From assembly GCF_016863255.1 (NCBI RefSeq), contig NZ_BOON01000018.1:62001-126000 (forward strand): 64,000 nucleotides of DNA. Direction: 5' to 3'. The notes beneath the pieces are model-generated. The model saw nothing but the letters and a program-made list of their open reading frames with translations, was not told where the DNA came from and ran no database searches. Source of the stretch: Planosporangium mesophilum. GTDB taxonomy: Bacteria; Actinomycetota; Actinomycetes; Mycobacteriales; Micromonosporaceae. The position numbers and the translations under genes were made by a program. Positions 63,759 through 64,000 of the stretch are shown in pieces; positions within the stretch are counted from its first letter, which is position 1; each line of letters begins with the position of its first letter.

Positions 63759-64000
63759 CGTGTCTCCATCTGTCGGGCGGGGCCGCCTTCGCGGTCTCCA
63801 TCGGCGTCGCGTGGCTCGATCTGACCGGCTTCGAGCAGTATGTCTGATTCTCCCTCGTCGGCGCAGTCAGACCAGGACGTCGCATCAGCTCACGGTCAGG
63901 CATCTCGTTCACCTCGCGCCGAGCCTGGATGCGGCGCGGGGAGATGCGGAACCAGCGGTACGGCGTGGCGAGCGCAGCCGGTGTGCGCGGCGAACCGGTC
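63759..64000. other. 242 nt upstream of the UvrA-like gene, no gene supported
   Basis: The frames here are short and of atypical composition. The first 100 nt probably carry the promoter of the UvrA-like gene; CATACTGCT at about 63836-63844 (minus strand) is the only AT-rich patch. The window ends here. Confidence 0.4.

Overview
The window is high-GC actinomycete DNA. GTG starts are frequent, and there is a complete Pup-proteasome locus with a divergent ferredoxin, mycothiol-type DinB-like protein, WYL regulators pafB/pafC beside tatA/tatC, and an HelY-type helicase. The gene content fits Micromonosporaceae best, but the genus is an inference from gene content, not from any search. I found no tRNA, rRNA, CRISPR array, integrase or transposase. 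The window is a chromosomal backbone segment with several accessory inserts.

Layout. 0-2.4 kb: divergent lysine catabolism genes kdd (partial) and kamA. 2.4-9.9 kb: single genes (a YkgJ-like/pentapeptide fusion, HAD hydrolase, HTH protein, DinB-like protein, DUF885 peptidase-like protein, histidine phosphatase, Lrp/AsnC regulator, acyl-CoA dehydrogenase) with an in-frame relic of an M24 peptidase. 10-20.6 kb: an island with two large MalT-like LuxR (LAL) regulators, a PAS/SpoIIE phosphatase, two DUF7144 membrane proteins, a SHOCT protein and a DUF6325 protein. 20.8-36.8 kb: nuclease, DivIVA-like coiled-coil protein, helY, lipid kinase-like gene, tatC-tatA, pafC-pafB, DUF3866, an MFS exporter and pafA. 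37.1-40.7 kb: a plus-strand sugar module (rfbD, two family 2 glycosyltransferases, DUF2304) plus a GntR regulator, lying between pafA and prcA. 40.8-48.8 kb: prcA, prcB, pup, dop, arc, ferredoxin, a conserved unknown and trmI. 49-52 kb: a RecB/Cas4-like Fe-S nuclease and a NarL-type two-component pair. 52-59 kb: two tandem MacB-like ABC ATPase/FtsX permease units. 59-64 kb: HAD hydrolase, two small membrane proteins, AraC regulator and a UvrA-like ABC protein.

How genes work together. Pup is ligated to substrates by PafA, removed by Dop, and pupylated substrates are unfolded by Arc and degraded by PrcA/PrcB; PafB/PafC are the DNA-damage regulators of such loci. Pup here ends in Glu, so Dop is not needed for deamidation. 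The two-component system probably controls the adjacent exporters, whose ATPase genes share a nearly identical 695-bp tract while their permeases differ. The LAL/SpoIIE/DUF7144/SHOCT/DUF6325 island is the best candidate for a poorly described regulatory system.

Three structural themes stand out. First, at least 16 genes carry a TANNNT-like -10 hexamer 6-8 nt before the start codon and no Shine-Dalgarno, which suggests leaderless mRNAs. Second, GAGCG(G/T)AGCGAG repeats form tiny ORFs that overlap the start codons of pafC and dop. Third, three genes have short tandem duplications across their stop codons.
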